A stretch of 64,000 nt of DNA from Cladobotryum mycophilum (lineage: Eukaryota; Ascomycota; Sordariomycetes; Hypocreales; Hypocreaceae). A model generated the notes under the pieces. The model searched no databases and had not been told where the DNA came from. It saw only the letters and a list, made by a program, of their open reading frames with translations. Of the stretch, positions 1 to 10,304 are shown in pieces (within the stretch, counting starts at the first letter, position 1; each line of letters starts with the position of its first letter). The stretch spans positions 372,001 through 436,000 of the forward strand of contig CM071591.1 in the NCBI GenBank assembly GCA_036429605.1, written 5' to 3'. Both the position numbers and the translations under genes were made by a program.

Positions 1-1000
1 GTAGTACGAAAGGAATAGCTATGCTATAATGGCGGTCCAGCCCGCATTTAGTGTGCGGCAACGATCTTACATACAGGGCTAGGTCCTTTGATAGACGTCA
101 GGGTTGGAATCTAGCTCGTGTACTGAGTTCTTTAGACTGGATATTTGGTAGCTGAGTAGATCCCCTGGGGGGTGGCTTCACTGCAGCCAAGAGAAGAGGC
201 AATGGACTAAATGGAAGTTCATGGGTTGATTCACTAAGTCGCTTCCAAAGATGGGCTCTCGTACCTTGAAGTGAACCTCGCATAGCCTGTTGGGGGGCCG
301 CGTGATCAAATAGGAAATACTCCCCAACGCAACACAATGTCTCACCGAGCTACGGCACCATACCAACACAGATCGAGCTATCAAAACATGGGATATTTCC
401 GAAAGCGTATAGGCTACTCACTCGCGAGGTGAGCGGGCGTTTTGGTGACCGCCAAGAGGAGCTGTTGGGAACGTGCATGTTGAGTGCTTTGACTGCGTTA
501 CATTACTTGTCTTGACTAGTAGCGAGGATGTGACGTGTAGTATTCTTCTGTTGGTAGTATAGTGGGAACCAACTTGCACTTTAATCGGGGAAGAAAGAGT
601 AGCAAGAGAAGAAGAAGAAGAAGAAGAAGAAGAAGAAGAAGAAGAAGAAGAAGAAGAAGAAGAAGAAGAAGAAGAAAGGGACGGACAAGTGCACTGAACT
701 CTGGATTGATCAAAATGCTACCCTCGGATCGGCCGATGAGAGCATTTGGCCATAGACTATAGCAACACAATGCCATGTTTACCTCACTGAAAGCAATATG
801 ATGACATATTTGCGGTCAAGCATTGAACCTCGGAAACTAACCGCATGTACAACACACAAAGGTGACCTCTCAACACTCCATAATAGTGCCCCTTCTGCTT
901 CATGCCTGCGTCTCATTGATTGGCGTGGACTGAATGATACCTGACATGATCATGTTAGTGACTCAGACCATGGAGAGCTTTTGACAAGAACAAACTTGAG
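1..1000. other. Left edge, no gene recognised
   Basis: No conserved reading frame is visible. The stretch holds a long (GAA)n microsatellite at about 606-675 and otherwise ordinary intergenic sequence. It is the 3' flank of the first UstYa-like gene, so the cluster could continue beyond the window edge. Confidence 0.5.
606..675. repeat. (GAA)n microsatellite
   Basis: About 22 uninterrupted GAA triplets. They produce artificial poly-Arg and poly-Leu open frames on the two strands, which are not genes. Confidence 0.95.
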
Positions 1001-2022
1001 CTACTCACCGAGTATTGGGTGCTCCAGAATCGGCCCGTGAGCGTGCGATGGCTCATTCGCAATAGCCCATTCGAAAAGAGGCTCCCATTTGCGGCATTCG
1101 TGGGTAGTCTGTCTTTTCATTAGTGGCCGCTGATCCTCTTTACTTTTTTCATATGTATGGACGGCAATGTCGCCATGGCACATGAGGATCTCGCGGATGT
1201 GGTCGATGCAGTGGTCTATAAAAATAGTCAGCTGAACAGTCCCCCATCCCACTGTTGATATCCTTCTTTAGTTCAACTTGCATATATGCTCGTCTTGGAA
1301 CTTTTTAGCTTCGAACTTGTAATACTCGGCGTAAATGTGTTCGCGAACATAGTTCTGCCGGATACACATCAGTTATTGCCTGCATCTTCTCGCAGGGTTG
1401 CAGGATGGAGGTTGACTGCATACCAAGCAATGAAGCTCGTGAATCACATCGATGCCGGCCAAGAATCCAGACTTGTCCCTCAATGGGACTGAGGTTTTCC
1501 CTAGCTTGTCCAGGTCTCGTTGCTGGACCACGATGTTGTTGTCTTGGAATGCGTAAGTAACCTCGCTTTTCTCTCTCTCGACTCAATCGTGGTTAGGAGA
1601 ACATACATCTCAAGAGCTGGCGCCATGCAGCGTCGGTTTCTAAATTCGGACTATCTTGGAACGGCGTGTGGATGGATTGATCAATGACCCGGGTCTCATA
1701 TGATATCGCAGATCTCGCTGGTGCTTTTTCTCTCTCTCCATCAGCACCATATCGCGTCTTTATGCTCATTTCATCTCGACGTACAGTATATTAGACCCTT
1801 CTCCTGCTGAGATTCATGGATGAACCTCTGGAAAAAATGAACAAAGAGTAGTGAATAAGCCAGGAATAAGACGGTGTTTGTGACGATAAAGAGGAAACCT
1901 CGCCATATGTGTTTCTGCCGGGTTGTCGACCACGATGGACTTTCGTATTTCTCATCTAGTCGAACGTGCTGACTGTAGGGCCATAGACGACGATACTCGA
2001 AAAGCTGTTTTTTCCAGTTCAT
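1001..2022 (-). CDS. UstYa-like (DUF3328) oxidase A
   Basis: A predicted member of the UstYa/DUF3328 family, membrane proteins that oxidatively cyclise ribosomal peptides in ustiloxin, phomopsin and asperipin pathways. Five exons: 2022-1785, 1717-1607, 1542-1424, 1354-1282, 1215-1001; the spliced frame gives 251 aa. It has a cytoplasmic N-terminus, one membrane segment at about residues 42-64, and both family motifs: HELHC (151-155) and HIYHC (179-183). The second is followed by LMCHGDIAVHTY and a C-terminal HECRKW. The start MNWKKQ was chosen because earlier in-frame codons give no family-like sequence. Intron 4 appears to be GC-AG, starting GCAAGT. The final GGTGAGTAG could hide a further donor, so the C-terminus is the least certain part. 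Closest in type to genes C and E nearby. Confidence 0.85.
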
Positions 2023-2831
2023 GATGTGGGAAGTATGTCTTCTAGCGAACAAGACTTGGGCAAGTTTGGACTTGCAAGTGCCTGTACAGATTCTCCCGAT
2101 TATCACCCTCAAGCCTATCAGTGCCCATGGCTTTACTATGAGACTTACTTGCAACGACCGCACCCTCTGGATCACATAGATGGGGGTACCGTAATCTTTC
2201 TTCCGTGTAATTATTGAAGCGCCGTTATCGGCCAATACATGAATGGAAGTTGTTATTGTGCCTATGACCTTGATATTGACTGAGACGTGGCGTTTATCGT
2301 GACCAACTCATGCATATGATAACACCAGACATTGTTTAGTTCTTTCGGTCCGAGTACATTCCATGAATAGGATATAGCATAGCATCAATTTACTAGCACA
2401 GCACTCAATCTACTGTCGCAACGATAAATCCCATCAACACGAGTGCCTTTCATACAGAGGTGTAGGGCAAATGTAACCTCGGATGGTGGAAGATTTTCAG
2501 CTCAATTGCGCCATGCATGGGTATTGGACGGGTGAAGTTACAGTGCATATTTGGGCCATTCTCGAAGACATAAGACGGCATAATTATGTTCAAGGCAGAT
2601 CTGTCGTGGCCTGCGGAGCCGGATCTTTCCAACAGAATAAAGATGGTGTGGAGACCCTCCCCCTCCTCCACCCCTCCCCGCAGATGCCGCATCGTGGAGG
2701 GGTCGTATCGTAGGATCTGTTCCGTGTCATTTACATCACATGCATCGTGGGCATCCATGCAAGATAATAGCATCGCGTAATATTTCCATACAGGGCATCT
2801 GCTTTCTACTATCCATCTATCCATCTATCCA
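2023..2831. promoter_or_regulatory. Upstream region of UstYa-like A
   Basis: Intergenic between two tandem minus-strand UstYa-like genes. It should hold the promoter of gene A and the terminator of gene B. A CGGTCCG sequence lies at 2346-2352. A minus-strand open frame at 2450-2824 matches nothing I recognise. Confidence 0.4.
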
Positions 2832-3756
2832 TCACGCAATCCCTGTATGATTGTGCGGGGCTTTGTGCTGCAGCGTCCACTCGATGGCATCATTCCAGCT
2901 CTTGCACTTGTGCTCGATACCCCAGCCATCGACAGAGGCCCTGACCTTGCCGTCGGGCGACGTTTCGGCTGATTCTAGAGTCATGTCTCCGGCGCACATG
3001 ATTGCCTGGCGCAAGTAGTCGAAGCAGTGGCCGATGTGCTGTCTCCGAGAGTGTTCCATTTGCGTGTTGGAGAGGCCATCCTCTGAGGAGACGTGGGCTT
3101 TGCGGCCTTGAGTGCCAGCGTAGTAGCTCTCTCTAACCATACCCTTGTGTATGGCACAGTCAGCGCTGGGGGAGAGAATATTGGCCCGCCGCAAATGTGG
3201 GCGACTTACAAGACAGTGAAGTTGGTGAAACATGGAGATGCTGTAGCGGTCTGGTCCGCCCTCTGTTGGAATCCCCGGGCCAAGATTGTATTTCTCTGGT
3301 TTTTTGACAAGGACAAATCCTCTTCCGTCTTGGGTCAACTTAGACGAGGAGGCTTGGGGCAGAGCTGGGGTCGTCGACTTACCCGGCAACAGATTATCCC
3401 AGGCAGCGTCGCTTTCTGGCGAAGATTCAGACGCCATGAGCGCATCTTTCTGGAAGACAGTCTTTGTAGCGCGGACTGATTTTGGTCAGTAATTGGGTTC
3501 TTCGTCTATGAGCCAGATCACACTTACGAATGGGGACAGGGCCTGATGAATAGTACTCGTGGAGTATTGTCATGCCAATGAAGCTGAGAACCGTCATTGT
3601 GAGCAAGTAAAAGTAGATGGCAATGCATTTCGATTGATTTTTGGCAGTATTTTGTCGTTGATTGTAGGCAACCTCTCCTTTGAGGGATGTGTCTTCTTCT
3701 GAAAATGCGCTCTCGATTTCGCTCTCCTCTTGAGATACCTTTTCGTAATGCGCCAT
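2832..3756 (-). CDS. UstYa-like (DUF3328) oxidase B
   Basis: UstYa/DUF3328 family protein of the second subtype in this cluster. Exons 3756-3528, 3475-3383, 3328-3210 and 3143-2832 give 250 aa. The candidate intron 3382-3329 is 54 nt without a stop, so it could be retained, but removing it gives the family-like run LLPDGRGFV. There is one membrane segment at about 44-65. The two metal-type motifs are HQLHC (142-146) and HIGHC (183-187), the second running into FDYLRQAIMCAGDMTLE. A W..LLP element precedes the catalytic half, as in relatives. It probably acts in the secretory pathway on the cluster peptide. The start is the first ATG of the acidic N-terminal exon. Same subtype as gene D. Confidence 0.85.
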
Positions 3757-4154
3757 TGTAATCGCAGCACGGTTTAGGCTGGGCGTTCTTCAACACTGGT
3801 AAAAGATAATTTGGGTACTGAAAATTGTATGCGAGTCAAGGGTGAAGAGGTGGTCCTCAAGTGTGCCCTCATTTATGTACCCATTTCAGCTTGCTGGGGT
3901 CTGTCGGCATCGTATTGCCTCTGGTTGGAGTATGGCGCTTGAAGGTGGCTAATGCGACCTACTCCTCTATTGTGAGAAAGAAGGAAAATAGGGAATTACT
4001 ACGAGAGCGAATCGTACGAATCTGGGGGTGAATCGATACTCGGATTTTATATCTAACGCGAGGCTTATACGCTCTTCACCGGCAAATCTCATGGCAAAGG
4101 CATCACTGTAGTCAAGGCATCATCTCTCGATTTGCGAATGTGCTCAATTCCTGA
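3757..4154. promoter_or_regulatory. Intergenic, promoter side of UstYa-like B
   Basis: About 400 nt between tandem genes C and B. No gene seen. It should contain the promoter of B and the 3' end of C. No element stood out. Confidence 0.4.
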
Positions 4155-5025
4155 CTACACCCAAGAAATATCCTCCTCCCCAACACTGGAAGCTCTATGT
4201 TCCTTTGCCCATGCAAATATCTCGTCCCAGTTCCTACACTCATGAAATATCCGAAAGTCAGGCCAGGGAGTCAAATGGTCTGGCTTCCATGTATACGTGC
4301 CGACTGCAATGTCTCCGTGGCACATGAGAGACTGCCGTATCATGTCTACGCAGTTATTTAGGTGGCCGAATGATGCCTCATTGCTGGAAGAGCTACTTTC
4401 GTTAAAGTATGAGCGAAAGATGTATCTTCGAATATCGTTTAAGCAGTTTAGGTTGTGAAAGACGTCGAGCGTGATGAGCACGCGGTCTGTCCCGTCATTG
4501 ACTTGGATGGACTCTTGTCCTGGACCAAGTTGGGATGGGAGAACGGCCGAGTATTGGTCTGTAAAACGGTTAACAGTTGACAGAAATCGCATGGAACTTG
4601 GCTTACACTTGACCAAATCATTCCATGCATCGTTATTGTGCTGTTGAGGCTCGCCCTTGAACGGGTTCTCGGCATCAAGGTCGTTATTCACCAACAATCG
4701 CTCGTACACCACGGCCTCCCGCGCAGGACCTTGTTTCTCCGTTAGAATTACAGTAAAAAGAGATACAAAAGTTCTTACTCTGTACGAGGTTGACCCCAAA
4801 AGGTCTGCCGTTGTGTGAGCGATCTGCTGCCCACGCGAGCACAGCTCCGAGTATAAGGAGCAGTGAAAGGTGGCAGACCGCAGCGGCCGCTACCCATTTG
4901 TGAAATTGGCTTCTTTTTCTGGGCGATGATTGAATAAAGTCTTGATGCAAGAGACTGTGTTTGATGTCATTGCTGTCGTCCTTGAAGATCTCGTCTTCAG
5001 TTCCATCCTCACTGTTGAGATCCAT
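4155..5025 (-). CDS. UstYa-like (DUF3328) protein C, variant motifs
   Basis: A UstYa/DUF3328 relative of 257 aa in three exons (5025-4779, 4729-4607, 4558-4155). It has an acidic N-terminus, a membrane segment at about 45-66, then the run ENPFKG and W..L typical of the family. Both HXXHC motifs carry Asn in place of the second His: HNLNC at 158-162 and HLNNC at 189-193. The rest of the motif 2 block (VDMIRQSLMCHGDIAVGTY) and the C-terminal FHECRNW are intact, so this is a coherent substitution rather than decay. It may be a non-catalytic partner, since UstYa and UstYb act together in ustiloxin synthesis, or an enzyme with altered metal binding; this is inference. An upstream TTG was rejected in favour of the ATG at 5025. 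Confidence 0.83.
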
Positions 5026-5781
5026 GTTGAGGCGTGACAAGACAAAATGCTAGGTGTATCGTCTCAAGAATTCTTATCAGGTAAAGGGAACTGAATTGAC
5101 AATGTGTGCGAATATCTCAAGCATCGGGTCATCTTGGTCCGCCTCTGAAGTCAGATTGCTACCAAACATCAAGTGACTTACTTGACTGGTCTCCCGCCCG
5201 ATGGCCATCCGATACCAAATTTTAGGTGTGGTTGCATGCGATCTGCCACATTATTGAAGGTTGTGTGACACTATAATGCATGCCAAGATCTTGCTCGTGG
5301 CATCTTTATCTTTGCATCATATACCCGGTCAGTGGGACGAAAGAGGAAAGTCATGCAAGCAGATATGCACCCATGCGTCCTCTACGATAACACTAGGTAG
5401 AACAACATCAATGAGCTGAAATAATAGAATTGCCTGGACTATATTTGTGCATGCGTAGCGTGTTTGCAAAGTGCGGAGTCGTCAGTCGTGATCCTTTGCG
5501 ACACTTGCATGTGCTCTGCTGGCATTGACAAGGCCCGTCATTTGTCGACGATGTTGCAAAGATAAACTACCTTCCATATTGGTATGTTAGATAGTGATGT
5601 GCAAATCTATTTGGCTCAATGCGATGAATGACACGATATAATTTACATGCTCTAGAATCGTGTGCCATTTTGATGAGCCAAGGATGAACATTCAATGTGC
5701 CATTCCAGTCTGCCATTCTACGGATTGAAGATGACTATTGTATTCTTGTAAGAAGATGAACTAGACCTTCGATTCTATTGC
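5026..5781. promoter_or_regulatory. Intergenic between UstYa-like D and C
   Basis: About 750 nt without a recognisable gene. It holds the promoter of C and the 3' region of D. AT-rich in part; no repeat or RNA gene seen. Confidence 0.4.
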
Positions 5782-6511
5782 TTAATATATTTTGCCGACC
5801 TTTTCTGGGTTCTTGATAGACTCTTTTGACAACTCATACAAAGCGTCCCAGTCCCTGCATTTCCGCTCTCCCATGCCGTCAACCACTCCTACGCCATGCG
5901 TGTTTAGCCTAGGACGCTCAACGGTTCCATCGGCATTGCAGAGAAGCGTCTTTATTTACGTTAGCAGCGAATTGTAATTTCAAAAGCCTTTGACTTACCT
6001 GTCGCAAATAGTCAAAGCAATGCAGCCAATGATTACTGTCGAAATGATCCGCGTGTGAATGTTCCCCGCGCTCCTCGACATCTGGAATCTCTATCCCAGC
6101 TTGCTCGAGTTTGCTGTAAAGCGCCTGAACAGCCCCTCGTATCATAATGAGGCAGTGCATTTGATGAAACATGCTGATGCCAAAGTGGTGTCTTTGATCG
6201 TTCTCGTCGAGCTTCACTAGAAAGCCACCGTTGGGGCCGAGGATCTTGTTCCAGGACGAGTCATACTCGTGGCTGAGGTTTTTGTACTCTTCCTTCTCCT
6301 CAAACAGCACGAGGCGGTTTTTGACGTCGTTTTTGTCTGGGAGAGCTGGAACATGGGTCTCGGGGCAGCTCGCAAGGTCTCTGAATGGAATAAAACTGTA
6401 GAGAATAACAACGCAAATGGCAAGGATGGTGAGCGGAAGGACAACGAAAACAGCAGAGAGAGATGGACGTGAGCGTCTCTGGCCGGACCATTTGACGTCT
6501 AACATCTTCAT
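5782..6511 (-). CDS. UstYa-like (DUF3328) oxidase D
   Basis: A UstYa/DUF3328 protein of 226 aa in two exons (6511-5999 and 5949-5782; the 49-nt intron has a GCTAAC branch site). One membrane segment at about 19-41. Motif 1 is HQMHC (116-120), preceded by FGISMF. Motif 2 is HWLHC (161-165), followed by FDYLRQTLLCNADGTVE, so it belongs with gene B rather than with A, C and E. A KCRDW near the C-terminus is also typical. The start is the ATG of MKMLDV; an ATG two codons on (MLDV) is equally possible. It likely modifies secreted peptide from the precursor at 9308; which cross-link it makes cannot be told. Confidence 0.85.
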
Positions 6512-7581
6512 TGCCTGAATCAAAATATCTCTAGACGTGAAGGATTTTGTGAGATGCTCTGGGAAACGGTGAGGCGGATGTGCTATTACTGACAAAACTT
6601 CTGACCTGGGATGAATACATGGAGGCAATAGACCGTTGACTTACATCATCTTCCATTCCGATGGCGATACATTGCCAAGCTGACGAGAAGCAATTACTCC
6701 TCCAACAATGTCTCCCTTATTTGGAATGTCGCGTCCGGAGACATACCACTAACCGCAGTCACACGACACCGCATGCACCAATGAGAAACATCATGTTTCC
6801 TTCCCCGCATCATGATAAGAAGGACCATGGCTTGACCAGATGCATGATCCAGAACCTCATGCATGGAACCCCCCTCTTCTCCCTTTGGAGGGTTACAACC
6901 AGAACAGCCGCAGCACGACGTGGGGGCCGCAGCGAAGGGGACCCTTTTTGGGGTGGCGTTCGGGCCGGTCCTTTCGGACCTGGTGCCGGAGGGGTGTGGA
7001 GACCTTGGGGGCCAAACTGACCAAACCCGACCTGCAGGACGGATAAACTATTGAAGCAACTTTGAGAGCGGCTGACAGCGTGTGGATGGCAAAGGTTCCT
7101 GCGTGTTGGGGAGAAGCGCCTCCGAGATTCAATGTGGCTTGTGAGGAGTAGATCATCCTAGGTCCAAGATAGGCTGGTGGCTATTGTCCACCAATAATAA
7201 GATATAACTACTCCGTATACAGGCTCAAATTAGTATCGGATGTGAGCATCAAATATTTGATTCGTTATTCATCTACTGCAACTCGTGACGAGTATGCACC
7301 GTATGCTTATGCAGACTTGTGATGGGTTACATTCGCAAACCTGGCTTAAATGAGTTTGGACGAAATCACTCGATGGCGAATGATTTGCAACGGCATTCAA
7401 TGGTCAAACCGGGGATTTAGATATGCTACATGTGGTGACTGGATATTGACGACGTTCCATGTATTGGCGGATGAATCGGCTCGCTCCCCATCCCCTCACC
7501 ATTACTCCAAGCCGCAAGAGATCCAAACTAATCTTCATCACCTTCACGCCATGAAATACCTATGCAAAGCATTAGTCACTA
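6512..7581. other. Intergenic between UstYa-like E and D
   Basis: About 1.07 kb without a recognisable gene. It contains the promoter of D and the 3' flank of E. Short overlapping frames near 6661-7156 look random. One copy of the 9-mer TACTCCGTA is at 7209-7217. Confidence 0.4.
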
Positions 7582-8514
7582 TCAACTTGTACGCAATGGA
7601 TCAAACTCACCGAGCGTAGGATGCGTCACAACTGGCCCCCTCAAGTTTTCAACATAGTTATCCCCTGCCCACTCCATAATCGCATCCCAGTTGCGACACT
7701 CGTGGTCGACGCGGAAATTCGGCCACGGCCAGCGGTAATCATCCCTCCAGCCAAACGTCTGCACGGCAATATCGCCGTGACACATGAGTACCTGCCGCAG
7801 CATGTCGATGCAGTGATCGGCGTGCTCCAGTTGCTTCGCCTTGCTGTGCTTGTCCGGGTAGTATTCCCTGTAGACCTGCTCGCGGACAACGTTGAGGCAG
7901 TGCAGCTCGTGGAAGACGTCGAGGGTAGCGAGGTAGCCACCTTTTTCGTCGTTGAGGGGGACTGATGTGCGGTTGATCTTGACGAGGTCTTTTTCTTGTA
8001 CACGAATGTTCATGTCTGCAAATCACGAGATGAGAAAGTTGGACTGAGAAGGGGAGTGTATCGGATGATGCTGACATTTCAGGAGCCCGCGCCATGCACT
8101 GTGGAGCTCTTCTCGTGGTATTCCCTTGAAGGGATTCTGATCGTCAAGGGAATTATCCATGGCCACTCGCTCATAATGAACATGGCCCTTGGCAGGCGCT
8201 ACATCCACTACTTGTTAACAGAGCTCTGTCAAGCCCAAGTTGAGGAGTTACTCACAGTGTATGATGTTATTACAAGGGCAATCTAGTCTGCCTCTCAGAA
8301 CGAAAATGGCAGCAAATGCTGTGACCAGAATGTAAAGGACCAAAATTCCGGCCTGGGCCAGCAGGAAATTGCGTTGCGGGCGTTCCCTTCTCCAGAACAG
8401 GAGCCGATTCTCCTCGATAAGAGGAGCTTCGGAATCCGTGTCGCTGTCCTTTTCGTTCAAGACCTTGTAGGCGTGCCATCGAACAATCTTTGGCAGTTGA
8501 TTGTTCGAAGCCAT
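7582..8514 (-). CDS. UstYa-like (DUF3328) oxidase E
   Basis: A UstYa/DUF3328 protein of 275 aa in three exons (8514-8256, 8210-8076, 8015-7582; introns 45 and 60 nt). It has an acidic N-terminus, a membrane segment at about 50-73, then QNPFKG and a W..LL element. Motif 1 is HELHC (167-171) within TLDVFHELHCLNVVRE. Motif 2 is HADHC (196-200), followed by IDMLRQVLMCHGDIAVQTF, and the C-terminal part has HECRNW. It is divergent from the precursor gene, sharing a roughly 800-bp promoter region with it, which suggests co-expression. The final exon could also splice at GGTGAGTTT near the stop, so the last residues are uncertain. Confidence 0.87.
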
Positions 8515-9307
8515 GATGAAGAAGAAATTACAGAGCAGCAATGGCGTGTACTGAAAGTGACTTGAACTGATGTGTTTGACTGATCAAAGAATCATAAGAA
8601 GCCAACTTCTGGGTCGTAGTTGTCTGGCGGGGAGGGGGACCCGGAAAACACGGATCCGATGTAGGCGTCGAGATGATTGTGATTATCTCGAGATCCTTGC
8701 TCAGCTGAAGAGACAAGATGCTACCCAATATGAGCATTCCGGAAGGTCGAAATGTCATGCGGAGAACCATGTAAAGTGTGGGTTACAGTACACAAAGTAC
8801 TGCACATGGATCCTTCTCATATGCATGCAGATAGACGTGTTGAACCCTTGGATGCGTAGTATTATTTGTAAGGATGCAACCATCGGTTGTTGTTGATGGT
8901 GCAATAAGGTGTTGAGGTTTAGTAATTCTCATCCCCACCAACGGAGACCTTTGAAGATTCTCGTCCGTTGTGCGTCTAGATCGCAGCATGACCCCTAGAT
9001 ACGGGGAAGGTATCATTCAAGACGCAATTTCATGCATGATGTCGTATATAACGCTGGGCCGATGTCGCTTCGTTAGTTACTCGTGAGAGCCATGTAGGGC
9101 GGATACGGCTGAGTTGTTGGAAGAAAGAGACCCGCTTGGGGCTCCATCTCGTTACAATCTGAACCCAGGAGTGTGGAACACGACGACACATAAATGTAGC
9201 TCCTACCTGTCGGTTCGACACTCCATCATCAGATCTACTCACAATATTCAGTCTTCAGATCACCAACACTCATCTCTGACCAGGCATTACAACTCATCTT
9301 TTTCATC
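8515..9307. promoter_or_regulatory. Divergent promoter region, UstYa-like E / precursor
   Basis: A 793-bp shared upstream region. It contains a perfect CGGATCCG palindrome at about 8651-8658, the kind of site bound by zinc-cluster regulators, and a TATATAA at about 9045-9051 on the precursor side, some 257 nt before its ATG. Function of both is inferred only. Confidence 0.45.
9045..9051 (+). promoter_or_regulatory. Candidate TATA element of the precursor gene
   Basis: TATATAA on the plus strand, upstream of the precursor start at 9308. The distance implies a 5' UTR of about 200 nt. Not otherwise supported. Confidence 0.3.
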
Positions 9308-9970
9308 ATGCGTTCCTCCATCATCTTCCTCACCACCCTCGCGGCGTTTGCTGCCTCCGCGCCCCTTGATGGTAAGACCTCAAGCCGTCACCCCCTCATT
9401 CTCTCACATCAACCTGAATGCTAACTACTATCATAAGCACGTACCGCCGAAGGGCCAAGCGCAGACAGCGTAGAGAACTACAAGAACTACGTCCGCCGCA
9501 GCGAGGCCGAGGCCAGCGGCGTTCCCGTCAAGCTGCCCCCCAGCACGGAGGACTACAAGAGCTACTTCAAGCGCCAGTCCAAGATCGACCCCGATCTCTC
9601 CACCGAGGGCTACAAGAGCTATTTCCGCCGCCAGAGCAAGATTGATCCCAACCTGTCTACTGAAGGCTACAAGAGCTACTTCAGACGCGAGTCCAAGATC
9701 GACCCTGATCTGTCTACCGAGGGCTATAAGAACTACTTCAAGGCCCGCGGCGAGGAGAGGCTGCCACCCAGCACCGAGGATTACAAGAGCTACGATAAGC
9801 GTGCCGAAGACAAACTGCCACCTAGCACCGAGGACTACAAGTCCTATGATCGGCGCGACGAGGCCGCCAAACTCCCTCCCAGTACCGAAGATTACAAGAG
9901 TTACGACAAGCGTTCCGGCTCTAGCATTGACCCTGACCTGTCCACCGAAGGCTACAAGAACTACTTCTAA
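9308..9970 (+). CDS. Dikaritin-like RiPP precursor, nine repeats
   Basis: A 198-aa secreted repeat protein that looks like the precursor of a kexin-processed, UstYa-cyclised peptide family. Two exons (9308-9371 and 9438-9970); the intron starts GTAAGA, has a CTAAC branch site and is phase 1. The signal peptide is about residues 1-18, ending ASA. Nine Tyr-rich cores follow at residues 36-40, 61-65, 80-84, 99-103, 118-122, 137-141, 155-159, 174-178 and 194-198: YKNYV, three YKSYF, YKNYF, three YKSYD and a C-terminal YKNYF. Seven are followed by KR or RR; the fifth has KAR, and the ninth ends at the stop. Spacers come in two kinds, SKIDPDLSTEG and KLPPSTED. Each core has two Tyr plus a terminal Phe, Asp or Val, suitable for Tyr side-chain cross-linking. 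No known product has this core to my knowledge. A non-modified kexin-processed repeat protein is the main alternative. Confidence 0.88.
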
Positions 9971-10304
9971 GCTGATACAGAGGTCAACCGAGTCAGCTTA
10001 TCCAACATGGCTAGGGGGATATTTTGATAAACAGGTTGTCTACACTCGGTAACCGGTTTAGACGCTTGCTCCTGGTGGTGTTTGGTCTTTCAACAAGCGT
10101 TATGCTTCATCGGGGGAGGTGGGAGGTGCCTGGATGGTGAGATTATATATGCGCAAAGTACCACCTGAATTCATATCTTTATCTGTCCAAGTAAATATTG
10201 CCACACAGTTGTATGATGAGGAATCCCGCGAACAACCTTCTTTTCATGGTATCGTAGTATTATTTTTTCTTTTCTCTTTCATTTTTCTTGGTCTACATTT
10301 TTCT
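9971..10304. terminator. Convergent 3' region, precursor / ADE2
   Basis: The two genes end toward each other here. T-rich sequence near 10259-10310 probably contains 3' processing signals. No gene seen. Confidence 0.4.

Noticed and set aside
516..776. Open frames rich in Leu or Arg on both strands
   Set aside because: Produced entirely by the (GAA)n repeat.
2023..2235. In-frame N-terminal extension of UstYa-like A
   Set aside because: Sequence before MNWKKQ does not resemble the family and would add about 70 unmatched residues.
2450..2824. Minus-strand open frame of 124 residues between UstYa-like A and B
   Set aside because: No family features, no splice-compatible partner exon; treated as chance.
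9438..9970. Tandem units read as a CRISPR-like or non-coding satellite array
   Set aside because: The units keep one open frame behind a signal peptide, with kexin sites; clearly protein-coding.
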